Below are positions 43,695 through 56,539 of a stretch of 64,000 bases of DNA, in pieces (positions within the stretch are counted from its first letter, which is position 1; every line of letters starts with the position of its first letter). A model generated the notes under the pieces. The model did no database searches and was not told the origin of the DNA. It saw only the letters and a list, made by a program, of their open reading frames with translations. Origin of the DNA: Symsagittifera roscoffensis (taxonomy: Eukaryota > Xenacoelomorpha > Acoela > Convolutidae). Both the position numbers and the translations under genes were made by a program. Location: positions 46,459,758 through 46,523,757 of the forward strand of contig NC_087062.1 in assembly GCF_963678635.1 (NCBI RefSeq). The letters run 5' to 3'.

Positions 43695-46676
43695 ATCTAT
43701 ATACAGATACATGAAGTTTTTAATTGTTTTTTGAAGAGTCACATAGTTTTTCAAGCCTATTTTTCCTGTAAATGTTGTATGAGCCGTACACCAGGAAGAA
43801 GTAATGTGAATTGTTTTGCAGGCAAAAAGTAAAAAGCAAGGAAATAATTAATCAATTTCCACTTGGATGCCATTTTTCTTGTTTTTTGTTTAATTTTTTG
43901 TAAAACGAAGTTTTTCTCATCAAAATTGAACTTTTCTTTTTAATTTAAATTTTCACTCTGCTGTGATTATACAGAGATTACAAGTTTAAGGCGAACTCCT
44001 GCTCAGGTAATCATCGCGCATTTTGTTTTTGTGCCGTTCTCGACGTCATTGCAATGCTTCTTGCGAAAACAGTTTAGGATTGTTGCCGGATTGGTCTATA
44101 TTATTCCACATAAAAACCAAACTTCTGCAAAAGTTTTTGTAACTGGTCGGCAATTTCATGGTATTCATTCAATTAAGGTATCATCTTTACAAGACTTATG
44201 CAAATCCTGTCATAACATGGTGTCCTAGTTAAAAGTCCGAAATTTTCCCGATATAGATAGTTAAAAAAATATAGATGAAAGCTAATCAGCCAATCAAGAA
44301 GGCGATTCGAAGATTTTTTCAGTAAATGAGGGCTTTTTTTCAAGTTCTCTGTATTGAAAAAAGTGCTCCTCTTAAATTGCTGCCCTTTTGATGTCAGAAA
44401 CTGTAATTGAGTCACTCTATAAATAAACACTAAAATTTGTAGTGTAAACTTCCACAATGTCTCTAGTCTTTGGCTGTTTTCCATCGAAGATATTGCTTAA
44501 GGATCGGAACACTACCCGATCTGACCAATTTTCTCATATTTTTGCATCCATGGTTTTATGTTAGAGCCAAATTTTTTGTTGCATTGCTCCTAGTTTGAGT
44601 TATTCCTAAACACCCAATGAACTGTTTCATCAATCACATTTCTTTGTTTTTTTTCAAGAGGCAACACTTCCTTGGCCATTTTGAAAATCAACCCTTCTGA
44701 TGAAAGAAGCTTCAATTCTTACCAGGATAAGTTTGGGTTACAATAATCAAATATAATACAGCGTAAAAACATAAGAGTAATTAATTTAGGAAAAAATGGT
44801 AATTTTGCTTCCAAAAAACTGATGCGATAAGAGGCTAAAGATCTACAATACGTATTCTAAGCTGCCTTTTAATCCCTTAGCTTTCCAATTTAAAAAAGTT
44901 GACAGTATTTCCAGCTTAAAATTGCCGAAGATACAGGCAGCATTGCGAAACTTTTGTCCTGCTAAGCAAAACAACGTACTCTGAATTGTTTGTACTTTTC
45001 TAGCTACAATTTATTACAGTTAGGACGGTGAAGGAAGATCCTGAGGAGGTGTTTTAAGCAGCAATGTTACTGCTTCTCAATTTACAGTTCACAATAGAGA
45101 CACCGAAAAAATCTGGAAAGCTGGAGTTCCTTGATATACAGATTACTACTGCCACAAACAGGAACGGTAACTGTGGATGGGCTCAGAATCCAAAAGATAC
45201 AGGTACAAGCTAAGTTCAAGAATTTTCTCCCATCTTGACCGCAAGAAAAGTGTGATTGAAGGATCTGTTCACCTTGTTTCGCGCAGTACGTCCACATGGA
45301 AGAGTTTTGAAAAAGCGATGGAAATTAACCGTAAGCAGTGGCTGGTTAACGGAATTCAGGTTGGTCATCAGGGTTGCATTGCGGGGAAAAAACGAAGAGA
45401 AGATGGCTGAGAAACGGAAGACCCGTGATAATAGTAGCGATTCACCGACCATCTTGATAGTCTAATGCCAGGAAAATCATAATCAGACATTTGCAAAACC
45501 ATTGCGCGATTTCACCAACGCGCAGATATTTCTCACGACGAGGAAAATAAAAAGTTTTGTGGCTCTTTGCGAGCCTGCTTTTCGAGTGAATTGAAATCAC
45601 AACTGGTTTACAGATTACAATATTGTGGTTGCAAACCCATCTATGTTGAACAAAGGGTCTTACATCATACTGCATAGATTGAGGAAAACCTAAAAGACTA
45701 TCCTTCTTTTGGACAGCTTATAAGTGTGTGAGTGATAGTGGTGAAACGAAGTTTAATTGGATGATAATCAATCAGGCCGCCAGCAACATTAAGTTAATAA
45801 TTTTAGAAGGGCTGCTTATCAGGAAAAAGATGCAGGTAATAACCATTGATGTTTTGATTGGTTAATTTTTCATATTATCTTTTATTTTAATTTTTTTTTT
45901 CATCGAATAAATGACTTGTAGACACCATTTATATCATAATCCTCGATCTTTTCGCATACATTAGCTGGAGTTCTATAATCTGGAGATGCACAAAACGGCT
46001 CGAAACGTTTGCTGAATTTGGCAATTTAACGCACTGTTAAATTCAACTTAAAATTTTTTTATTGATTTTAAGGTAAATAAGTTTAAACTTAACTTTCCGA
46101 TTACCAGTATATTTAGGTGTCAGTAAAAATGGAGAATCTTCTCCTATACAAGTGCTTGTTATGATAAGACAGAATGAAAAATTTTTTTCCTAACAATTTA
46201 TGTGCAATTGTAGACCCCATAAAAGCTAAAAGCCTGGATTTGAACTGTTTTACCCGCACGAGGGCGAAGTTTTTCAAAACATTTAGCATTTCGTAATGTT
46301 GATAAAGAAAAGTGAAAAGGTTTTTGAAAAAAATTTAGCTTTCTTAATTCAAACTCTGATAATTTCATGTGGAAAATGTTCCATAGTGTGGCTGCCAATT
46401 CTCCTTCACACAGTGTGAAATACCTCGACGCAGAAAAAAAAGTATTCGAGGAAAATCACAATTATACCAGAGCTAGCCTTGAACCTCAACCAAGTAAACA
46501 GGGACAAAAATCTCGTGAAATTGCTCGATAGAAACCCACTGAGGGGAGAAAATAATTTTCTGTTGTGGCACAACGTTATCAATAATTCTCTGGCCAGCCA
46601 CAGAACAAACATTTTTCCCCTAGTCCAAACGAAGTTCTCATCAATGATCTAAAAGACAGAAAGGACCATATTCGAG
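43695..46676 (+). repeat. Array unit 4
   Basis: Nearly identical to unit 3, including the same deletion near 46170. The Penelope-like part is at about 45012-46050. It therefore arose by duplication of unit 3 or a common parent after the deletion. Confidence 0.75.
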
Positions 46677-49656
46677 CCATCTATATACAGATACATGAAG
46701 TTTTTAATTGTTTTTTGAAGAGTCACATAGTTTTTCAAGCCTATTTTTCCTGTAAATGTTGTATGAGCCGTACACCAGGAAGAAGTAATGTGAATTGTTT
46801 TGCAGGCAAAAAGTAAAAAACGAGGAAATAATTAATCAATTTCCACTTGGATGCCATTTTTCTTGTTTTTTGTTTAATTTTTTGTAAAACGAAGTTTTTC
46901 TCATCAAAATTGAACTTTTCTTTTTAATTTAAATTTTCACTCTGCTGTGATTATACAGAGATTACAAGTTTAAGGCGAACTCCTGCTCAGGTAATCATCG
47001 CGCATTTTGTTTTTGTGCCATTCTCGACGTCATTGCAATGCTTCTTGCGAAAACAGTTTAGGATTGTTGCCGGATTGGTCTATAATATTCCACATAAAAA
47101 CTAAACTTCTGCAAAAGTTTTTGTAACTGGTCGGCAATTTCATGGTATTCATTCAATTAAGGTATCATCTTTACAAGACTTATGCAAATCCTGTCATAAC
47201 ATGGTGTCCTAGTTAAAAGTCCGAAATTTTCCCGATGTAGATAGTTAAAAAAATATAGATGAAAGCTAATCAGCCAATCAAGAAGGCGATTCGAAGATTT
47301 TTTCAGTAAATAAGGGCTTTTTTTCAAGTTCTCTGTATTGAAAAAAGTGCTCCTCTTAAATTGCTGCCCTTTTGATGTCAGAAACTGTAATTGAGTCACT
47401 CTATAAATTAACACTAAAATTTGTAGTGTAAACTTCCACAATGTCTCTAGTCTTTGGCTGTTTTCCATCGAAGATATTGCTTAAGGATCGGAACACTACC
47501 CGATCTGACCAATTTTCTCATATTTTTGCATCCATGGTTTTATGTTAGAGCCAAATTTTTTGTTGCATTGCTCCTAGTTTGAGTTATTCCTAAACACCCA
47601 ATGAACTGTTTCATCAATCACATTTCTTTGTTTTTTTTTCAAGAGGCAACACTTCCTTGGCCATTTTGAAAATCAACCCTTCTGATGAAAGAAGCTTCAA
47701 TTCTTACCAGGATAAGTTTGGGTTACAATAATCGAATATAATACAGCGTAAAAAGATAAGAGTAATTAATTTAGGAAAAAATGGTAATTTTGCTTCCAAA
47801 AAACTGATGCGATAAGAGGCTAAAGATCTACAATACGTATTCTAAGCTGCCTTTTACTCCCTTAGCTTTCCAATTTTTAAAAGTTGACAGTATTTCCAGT
47901 TTAAAATTGCCGAAGATACAGGCAGCATTGCGAAACTTCTGTCCTGCTAAGCAAAACAACGTACTCTGAATTGTTTGTACTTTTCTAGCTACAATTTATT
48001 ACAGTTAGGACGGTGAAGGAAGATCCTGAGGTGTTTTAAGCAGCAATGTTACTGCTTCTCAATTTACAGTTCACAATAGAGACACCGAAAAAATCTGGAA
48101 AGCTGGAGTTCCTTGATATACAGATTACTACTGCCACAAACGAACGGTAACTGTGGATGGACTCAGAATCCAAAAGATACAGGTACAAGCTAAGTTCAAG
48201 AATTTGCTCCCATCTTGACCGCAAGAAAAGTGTGATTGAAGGATTTGTTCACCTTGTTTCCCGCAGTACGTCCACATGGAAGAGTTTTGATAAAGCGATG
48301 GAAATTAACCGTAAGCAGTGGCTGGTTAACCGAATTCAGGTTGGTCATCAGGGTTGCATTGCGGGGAAAAAACGAAGAGAAGATGGCTGAGAAACGGAAG
48401 ACCCGTGATAATAGTAGCGATTCACCGACCATCTTGATAGTCTAGTGCCAGGAAAATCACAATCAGACATTTGCAAAATCATTGCGCGATTTCACCAACG
48501 CGCAGATATTTTTCACGACGAGGAAAATAAAAAGTTTTGTGGCTCTTTGCGAGCCTGCTTTTCGAGTGAATTGAAATCACAACTGGTGCAGATTACAATA
48601 TTGTAGTTGCAAACCCATCTTTGTTGAACAAAGGGTCTTACATCATACTGCATAGATTGAGGAAAACCTAAAAGACTATCCTTCTTTTGGACAGCTTATA
48701 AGTGTGTGAGTGATAGTGGTGAAACGAAGTTTAATTGGATGATAATCAATCAGGCCGCCATCAACATTAAGTTAATAATTTTAGAAGGGCTGCTTATCAG
48801 GAAAAAGATGCAGGTAACAACCATTGATGTTTTGATTGGTTAATTTTTCATATTATCTTTTGTTTTAATTTTTTTTTCATCGAATAAATGACTTGTAGAC
48901 ACCATTGATATCATAATCCTCGATCTTTTCGCATACATTAGCTGGAGTTCTATAATCTGGAGATGCACAAAACGGCTCGAAACGTTTGCTGAATTTGGCA
49001 ATTTAACGCACTGTTAAATTCAACTTAATTTTTTTTAAGTGATTTTAAGGTAAATAAGTTTAAACTTAACTTTCCGAGTACCAGTATATTTAGGTGTCAG
49101 TAAAAATGGAGAATCTTCTCCTATACAAGTGCTTGTTATGATAAGACAGAATGAAAATTTTTTTTCCTAACAATTTATGTGCAATTGTAGACCCCATAAA
49201 AGCTAAAAGCCTGGATTTGAACTGTTTTACCTGCACGAGGGCGAAGTTTTTCAAAACATTTAGCATTTCGTAATTTTGATAAAGAAAAGTGAAAAGGTTT
49301 TTGAAAAAAATTTAGCTTTCTTAATTCACACTATGATAATTTCATGTGTAAAATGTTCCATAGTGTGGCTGCCAATTCTCCTTCACACAGTGTGAAATAC
49401 CTCGACGCAGAAAAAAAAGTATTCGAGGCACATCACAATTATACCAGAGCTAGCCTTGAACCTCAACCAAGTAAACAGGGACAAAAATCTCGTGAAATTG
49501 CTCGATAGAAGCCCACTGAGGGGAGAAAATAATTTTCTGTTGTGGCACAACGTTATCAATAATTCTCTGACCAGCCACAGAACAAACATTTTTCCCCTAG
49601 TCCAAACGAAGTTCTCATCAATAATCTAAAAGACAGAAAGGACCATATTCGAGCCA
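46677..49656 (+). repeat. Array unit 5
   Basis: Nearly identical to units 3 and 4, with the same deletion near 49155. The Penelope-like part is at about 47998-49030, with small extra deletions near 48030, 48140 and 48590. Confidence 0.75.
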
Positions 49657-52600
49657 TCTATATACAGATACATGAAGTTTTTAATTGTTTTTTGAAGAGT
49701 CACATAGTTTTTCAAGCCTATTTTTCCTGTAAATGTTGTATGAGCCGTACACCAGGAAAAAGTAATGTGAATTGTTTTGCAGGCAAAAAGTAAAAAGCAA
49801 GGAAATAATTAATCAATTTCCACTTGGATGCCATTTTTCTTGTTTTTTGTTTAATTTTTTGTAAAACGAAGTTTTTTTCATCAAAATTGAACTTTTCTTT
49901 TTAATTTAAATTTTCACTCTGCTGTGATTATACAGAGATTACAAGTTTAAGGCGAACTCCTGCTCAGGTAATCATCGCGCATTTTGTTTTTGTGCCGTTC
50001 TCGACGTCATTGCAATGCTTCTTGCGAAAACAGTTTAGGATTGTTGCCGGATTGGTCTATAATATTCCACATAAAAACCAAACTTCTGCAAAAGTTTTTG
50101 TAAATGGTCGGCAATTTCATGGTATTCATTCAATTAAGGTATCATCTTTACAAGACTTATGCAAATCCTGTCATAACATGGTGTCCTAGTTAAAAGTCCG
50201 AAATTTTCCCGATATAGATAGTTAAAAAAATAATGATGAAAGCTAATCAGCCAATCAAGAAGGCGATTCGAAGATTTTTTCAGTAAATAAGGGTTTTTTT
50301 TCAAGTTCTCTGTATTGAAAAAAGTGCTCCTCTTAAATTGCTGCCCTTTTGATGTCAGAAACTGTAATTGAGTCACTCTATAAATTAACACTAAAACTTG
50401 TAGTGTAAACTTCCACAATGTCTCTAGTCTTTGGCTGTTTTCCATCGAAGATATTGCTTAAGGATCGGAACACTACCCAATCTGACCAATTTTCTCATAT
50501 TTTTGCATCCATGGTTTTATGTTAGAGCCAAATTTTTTGTTGCATTGCTCCTAGTTTGAGTTATTCCTAAACACCCAATGAACTGTTTCATCAATCACAT
50601 TTCTTTGTTTTTTTTTCAAGAGGCAACACTTCCTTGGCCATTTTGAAAATCAGCCCTTCTGATGAAAGAAGCTTCAATTCTTACCAGGATAAGTTTGGGT
50701 TACAATAATCGAATATAATACAGCGTAAAAACATAAGAGTAATTAATTTAGTAAAAAATGGTAATTTTGCTTCCAAAAAACTGATGCGATAAGAGGCTAA
50801 AGATCTACAATACGTATTCTAAGCTGCCTTTTACTCCCTTAGCTTTCCAATTTAAAAAAGTTGACAGTATTTCCAGTTTAAAATTGCCGAAGATACAGGC
50901 AGCATTGCGAAACTTTTGTCCTGCTAAGCAAAACAACGTACTCTGAATTGCTTGTACTTTTCTAGCTACAATTTATTACAGTTAGGACGGTGAAGGAAGA
51001 TCCTGAGGAGGTGTTTTAAGCAGCAATGTTACTGCTTCTCAATTTACAGTTCACAATAGAGACACCGAAAAAATCTGGAAAGCTGGAGTTCCTTGATATA
51101 CAGATTACTACTGCCACAAACAGGAACGGTAACTGTGGATGGGCTCAGAATCCAAAAGATACAGGTACAAGCTAAATTCAAGAATTTGCTCCCATCTTGA
51201 GCGCAAGAAAAGTGTGATTGAAGGATTTGTTCACCTTGTTTCCCGCAGTACGTCCACATGGAAGAGTTTTGATAAAGCGATGGAAATTAACCGTAAGCAG
51301 TGGCTGGTTAACCGAATTCAGGTTGGTCATCAGGGTTGCATTGCGGGGAAAAAACGAAGAGAAGATGGCTGAGAAAGGAAAGACCCGTGATAATAGTAGC
51401 GATTCACCGACCATCTTGATAGTCTAATGCCAGGAAAATCACAATCAGACATTTGCAAAACCATTGCGCGATTTCACCAACGCGCAGATATTTTTCACGA
51501 CGAGGAAAATGAAAAGTTTTATGGCTCTTTGCGAGCCTGCTTTTCGAGTGAATTGAAATCACAACTGGTTTACAGAATACAATATTGTGGTTGCAAACCC
51601 ATCTATGTTGAACAAAGGGTCTTACATCATACTGCATAGATTGAGGAAAACCTAAAAGACTATCCTTCTTTTGGACAGCTTATAAGTGTGTGAGTGATAG
51701 TGGTGAAACGAAGTTTAATTGGATGATAATCAATCAGGCCGCCAGCAACATTAAGTTAATAATTTAAGAAGGGCTGCTTATAAGGAAAAAGATGCAGGTA
51801 ATAACCATTGATGTTTTGATTGGTTAATTTTTTATATTATCTTTTGTTTTAATTTTTTTTTCATCGAATTAATGACTTGTAGACACCATTTATATCATAA
51901 TCCTCGATCTTTTCGCATACATTAGCTGGAGTTCTATAATCTGGAGATGCACAAAACGGCTCGAAACGTTTGCTGAATTTGGCAATTTAACGCACTTTTA
52001 AATTAAACTTAAAATTTTTTAGTGATTTTAAGGTAAATAAGTTTAAACTTAACTTTCCGAGTACCAGTATATTTAGGTGTCAGCAAAAATGGAGAATCTT
52101 CTCCTATACAAGTGCTTGTTATGATAAGACAGAATGAAAAGTGACATAATTGCTCAAATGCTGTTTTCTGAAACAAAACAGACCCTGTTAAATTGCTTGA
52201 ATCCAAAATAAACGCATGGTGGGTAGATGATGGAAATGTATTCGATGACTAAAAAATAGCGTCGAGACTTCGAAATTTTACTGAAAACGAAAAAAAAACA
52301 TGGCTTAGGCCGAAAAAGTGATCTATGTTTTCTGAAATGGTCCAAAATTACGCGGTACTATAGAATCATAGGTCAATTTAAAAAAGTGTGTCCAAAAATA
52401 AAAATCAGATCGAAAGATCCGCTTGTAATTTTGGGTGCCCCTTTGGGCGAATATTTTTGCAAGCAATTGATAAAAAAGAAAGTTTATTTGAAATTAAGTT
52501 TATTGAGCTTAAGCTTTCCAAGCGCCAGTGTATTTAACTGTCAGTAAAAAAATTTAAAATTTCAGAATTTGAGTGCTTGTTGTCGTAGGGCAGAACGCAG

Positions 52601-53463
52601 CAAGGTGACACCCTACAACAACAATTGAGTCCTAATCTTTTTGGCTGAGAATATTGAATTTGTCTTTCGGAAAAATTGTAAAGTCAAAAAAATAGGTACC
52701 AGCAATTGACCAGTAAGATATAAAAAATCGCAGAAAATTAGGTGCAAGTGAAAATTACGAAAATCTTACGTAAAAACGTTTAAGTTTAATTAATGGGGAC
52801 GTTTTATATTTTTTCCTGCTCAGACACAATTTGTAGTCTTTTTTGTTTTTCATGATGTTTTATAGTCTTTTCTGATGTTTTAACGTCTGTAAACCATTTA
52901 TATCAATTGTATTTACCTGAGCATAGACATATTTCCCAAAACAATCAAATCCACATTCAAATATTTTTTTCCTAACAATCTATGTGCAATTGTAGACCCC
53001 ATTAAAATTAAATGCTTGGATTTTGAACTGTTTTACCCGCACGAGGGCGAAGTTTTTCAAAACATTTCGCATTTCGAAGTTTTGATAAAAAAAGTGAAAA
53101 GACTTTTGAAAAGAATTTAGCTTTCTTAATTCAAACTCTGATATTTTCTGTGGAAAATGATCCATAGTGTGGTTGCCAGTTCTCCTGCACACAGTGTGAA
53201 ATACCTCGACACAGAAAAAAAAGTATTCCGGGCACATCACAATTATATCAGAGCTAGCCTTGAACCTCAACCAAGTAAACAGGGACAAAAATCTCTTGAT
53301 ATTGCTCGATAGAAGCCCACTGAGAGGAGAAAATAATTTTGTGTCGTGGCACAACGTTATCAATAATTCTCTAACGAGCCACAGAACAAACAATTTTCCC
53401 CTAGCCCAAACGAAGGTCTCATCAATAATCTAAAAGACAGAAAGGACCATATCCGAGCCATCA
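49657..53463 (+). repeat. Array unit 6 (last, full length)
   Basis: Resembles units 3-5 in its first 2.4 kb but retains the non-LTR RT piece (about 52140-52490, with VCPKIKIRSKDPLVILGAPL better preserved than in units 1-2) and the second hammerhead-like remnant at 52918. The Penelope-like part is at about 50975-52015. The last kilobase is more diverged than the same part of other units. The array ends abruptly at 53463. Confidence 0.75.
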
Positions 53464-53851
53464 TATACTGTCGAAGGAAGGGTGCCCGAAACGTAATGCC
53501 GTTATTGGTAAAACGGGGATTCTGGCCATTTCGAGGGAAGAATTTCCGGTCTCTAAACTAAAGCAGAAGTAATCAGGCGAGATCATCGAAGGGTACTGCG
53601 AGCTCCACCAACAACACGGACTCGATCTTTGCACGGACTCGATCTTTGAAAAACTAAAATCTTTGCGCCTGGTGTGGGAGCACAAGGAGCGGTTGACCGA
53701 GCTGATTTCCAAAAGAAGAAGCAGCTGGAGAAAATCTTCACAGACCCGGCGCATGGCACAGGCGAAACATGTAGCAGCGGATAGACAGCAGAAAGAGGAC
53801 AAGCCGGACCCTCAAATAGGTTTTTGGATTTGCGCTGTTAACGCCTTGTGA
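53464..53851 (+). pseudogene. Unrecognised open fragment next to the array
   Basis: A frame from about 53473 to 53851 is open except for one TAA near 53570. It encodes a charged, Lys/Arg/Gln-rich product with a helical segment (SLRLVWEHKERLTELISKRR). I recognise no family. Its position upstream of a Penelope relic on the same strand suggests a remnant of a retroelement N-terminus, but this is inference. Confidence 0.35.
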
Positions 53852-54319
53852 GTTTTTGTTTCTCGTGGCCAGCAGTGCAATGAGCACTAACCACCAATAT
53901 TCCTGAGACTTACACTCAGAAAAAGATTTTTTTTTTGGAAAAACTTATTGATTTACGCAAATTACCCGATTAAATATAACAATAATCAAAATCGACCTAG
54001 TTTTCTGAGAAAATTCCTTGTTATTGATATATTACCAAATTTTTCCGGTTCAGGATACCTGAAAATGGGTGTATTTGGACTTAGTGGCTCATAGTTTTCA
54101 GTTTAAGCTACTTGGGATAGAGATGGCTAGGAAAAAAGAGGATAGTGGCAGGGCAGCGGAAGACTTGGGCAAGATAGGGGACATAGTAAGGAGAGCTATT
54201 GATGAGAGGTTATGGCCATCGATCATAAACTATGTTCTGCGTCAAGCAAGGGACAACGCTGTAGCCACCCGCCTCAATCATTCTAATAAAATTGAGACGT
54301 AAGCTGATATGCAAGATAG
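53852..54319. other. Short open frame and AT-rich sequence, unrecognised
   Basis: It contains a 77-codon frame at 54069-54302 with a Lys/Glu/Arg-rich product of no known family. That frame leads directly into the Penelope-like relic and may be its decayed N-terminus. Confidence 0.35.
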
Positions 54320-54879
54320 TTCCCTAGGAGTAATACACAGAAAAGCGATAAATGTACTAGATGAGATAAAATTGACGGGATGGGTGGAAGAGTTATGGTC
54401 TATGGGGCCTGAATATCCAGTCCGAGACAAATCGAATTAAGTCCGTTTTTAACAGTCAGGGATTTATTTTGTCGGAACTGAAGAAGCATGACGTGCCTGG
54501 CAAAAAATTATGTGAAATTGAAGCGGCTGCTAGGTGTTAGACAAAAAATGTCCGCCAGACTCCATGTGATAGGGGAATTGAAGAAGCTAGGAAATATCTC
54601 AAAAACACCGAACTAGTGGCGTTGCCTTTTGAAAAGGGATTTGGGTTTTTTATTATGACAAAACACTCATTTGAAGCAAAACTGGTGCAATTAATTGAAT
54701 CAGAATGAATCAGAATTTTTACATGGCTGTTATTTATTTCCAATTTTAAGTGCAACAAAATAATATGTGGAGATGGATGGAATGGCCCTGGGTGCCTCCC
54801 TGGCAGTCAATCTGACAAAACTTTGTTTAAAAGACTGAGAATTTTCTGGATAGAAAGATTGATATCAGAGAAGACATGA

Positions 54880-55035
54880 ACGGAAAATGTCCAAAACGCA
54901 ATAGAGGAGTGACTTTCAGAACCAAGGCAGTGGAATGTAAGGCTTGTTTGATTTGGTACCATAAAGATTGTGGTGGCTTTTCAGATGAGAATTAAGGCAT
55001 ACAAGAAAAATTTGGTTCTGCATATTGTGCAATGA
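54880..55035 (+). pseudogene. PHD-finger-like relic inside the Penelope remnant
   Basis: The pattern C-P-x..VECKACLIWYHKDC, then Gly-Gly-Phe-Ser and, after a stop and a frameshift, IWFCILCND gives the Cys4-His-Cys3 order of PHD fingers. Such fingers are common in N-terminal ORFs of LINE-like elements. It may be an insertion or a part of this Penelope lineage. Confidence 0.5.
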
Positions 55036-56230
55036 TAGGCGTGAATGTGAACTGATCATAGCAGACTTGAAGCTTTTCCTACGATGCGTAGACGACCGTA
55101 GACAATTTTGCGAGGACTATAAAGGGCGACCCTTAGCGTGGTTTTACAAGTTGCCAAGAAATTTTACCCTAACTTACAGTTCACACTTGAAAGACCTAAT
55201 AAGAACGGTCATATGGCTTTTTTGAACAATAATATAAATGTAAATGGGATAAAGTAAAATAAAAAAAAATCGGTGATACCAAAAACAACGGACACTGGCC
55301 TGCTTCTAAGCTTCAGAAGTTGCGCACCACTGCAGTACAAGAGAAATATAATAGAGGGTGCGGTGTACAGGGTTTTTAATGAAACATTGATGATCAGTAG
55401 ACAGCAATGGAAGGAAAATCAGTAGCCAGAGTAGTGGTCATCCGAAATTGAGTCGGAAACACTACGCAAAGCTCTTGGGGCAGAATTACACCAACTAAAA
55501 CGGAAACTGGGGTAACAAATGACAAGCGTGACGAGAAAGTTCCAATGCTCATGCTTCAAAATTGAGGAAAAAAAGTCAATTGTTTGCAAACAGGGTGCGC
55601 AACATCACCAACGCACTAATCGTTATTACGACCCGGAAATTGAAAAGGGCGCTTCCCTCCTTTTGTTCGTCATTCTGCCGTAATCTGAGATCTAATGTGG
55701 TCTACAAACTGTCTTGTTGTGGTAATTCAACCTATGTTGGACAAACTGTTCGCAATGAGGCTCTAAGGATTGAGGAACATGAGAAAGAGGGATCGCCATT
55801 AGGCATAGACATACATCAGTGTGGGGAGGAAGCGGCCTCAGCACAGTTGAGTTGGAAAATGAAAGAAGAGGCAAAAAACGCGTTGAAGCTCCTAACATTG
55901 GGAGCGCTGCACTGCACATTAGGAAACTGAGGCCCGGGATTAACACGCGGGATGAGCTCAGGAACAGGGTGCTAACATTTATATTTTAGTCCAAAAATTT
56001 TTTTGGCTTAACGAACGTGTCAATCGCAAAAATAAAAATCGAACAACCAGTATAAGGAAATTTTTAGTTGGGTTTAAAATATCGGAAATTCAAGGGAAAG
56101 GAATAATAACGAAATTCTCATGTTATTATACTTAAATTTAATAGGTGGAAAGAATTAATTTTTGTTTAGAACCACTTCATTGTTTTCAAGATGTTACAAC
56201 GTCTGTAAATATTTGTATATCTTTTGTATG

Positions 56231-56262
56231 AACCTGATGATGGACATGGTTTCGAAAACGTT
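56231..56262 (+). ncRNA. Hammerhead-like motif at the Penelope 3' end
   Basis: CTGATGA at 56234-56240 is followed by a short possible stem II and GAAA at 56254-56257, then ACGTT. These are the two conserved core strands of a hammerhead ribozyme, which Penelope-like elements are known to carry. Stems I and III were not verified. Confidence 0.45.
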
Positions 56263-56539
56263 CAAGCTCAAGAAGAAGAAGAACATTTTAATTTTTCTTC
56301 GTTAAAATTTCGGAGGTTATTGATGTCTTGTCGTCATTTAGATTAGTTTCTTATAAAAGAAATAGTTCTCTAAAACAACAAAACATTATGTACAAATATA
56401 TGTACAAAATACAAATATACAATGATAAAAAAAAGAAAGGAAGCTAAGACGAGATAAAATCAAGGCTCAGAGATTAAAAAAAATGTCTTCAAGAGAGTCA
56501 GTGGGCTTTATTGTCCCAAGAACGGATGCCGCGTTCCCA
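56263..56539. other. AT-rich spacer
   Basis: No gene seen; a short TACAAATATA-rich repeat lies near 56390-56425. Confidence 0.4.

Larger units (their letters stand above)
33050..53463 (+). repeat. Head-to-tail array of chimeric Penelope/non-LTR repeat units
   Basis: Six units plus one partial unit all run in the same direction. Each starts with TATACAGATACATGAAG (near 33055, 36465, 39918, 40722, 43701, 46684 and 49665). The spacing is about 3.41, 3.45, 0.80, 2.98, 2.98, 2.98 and 3.80 kb. Units 1 and 2 are almost identical to each other, as are units 3, 4 and 5, and the two groups differ from one another by substitutions and indels. Penelope-like elements are known for tandem head-to-tail arrangement. 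Here the repeated unit carries only a 3' fragment of one, so it behaves as a macrosatellite. Confidence 0.85.
54320..56262 (+). pseudogene. Penelope-like element relic (RT fragments, GIY-YIG endonuclease, 3' end)
   Basis: Penelope-like elements encode an RT followed by a GIY-YIG endonuclease. Segments in order are MGPEYPVRDK near 54398, an N-terminal RT block ending ALPFEKGFGFFIMTKHSFEAKL near 54620-54690, and a LKLFLRCVDD segment near 55070. The GIY-YIG core VVYKLSCCGNSTYVGQTV lies at about 55697-55750 with R..EH at 55763. The closing GPGINTRDELRNRVLT near 55932-55975 matches the family's C-terminal signature. Many stops and frameshifts occur, and the RT palm is mostly missing. A PHD-like zinc-finger relic interrupts it at 54880-55035. 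The 3' end carries a hammerhead-like motif. Confidence 0.8.
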
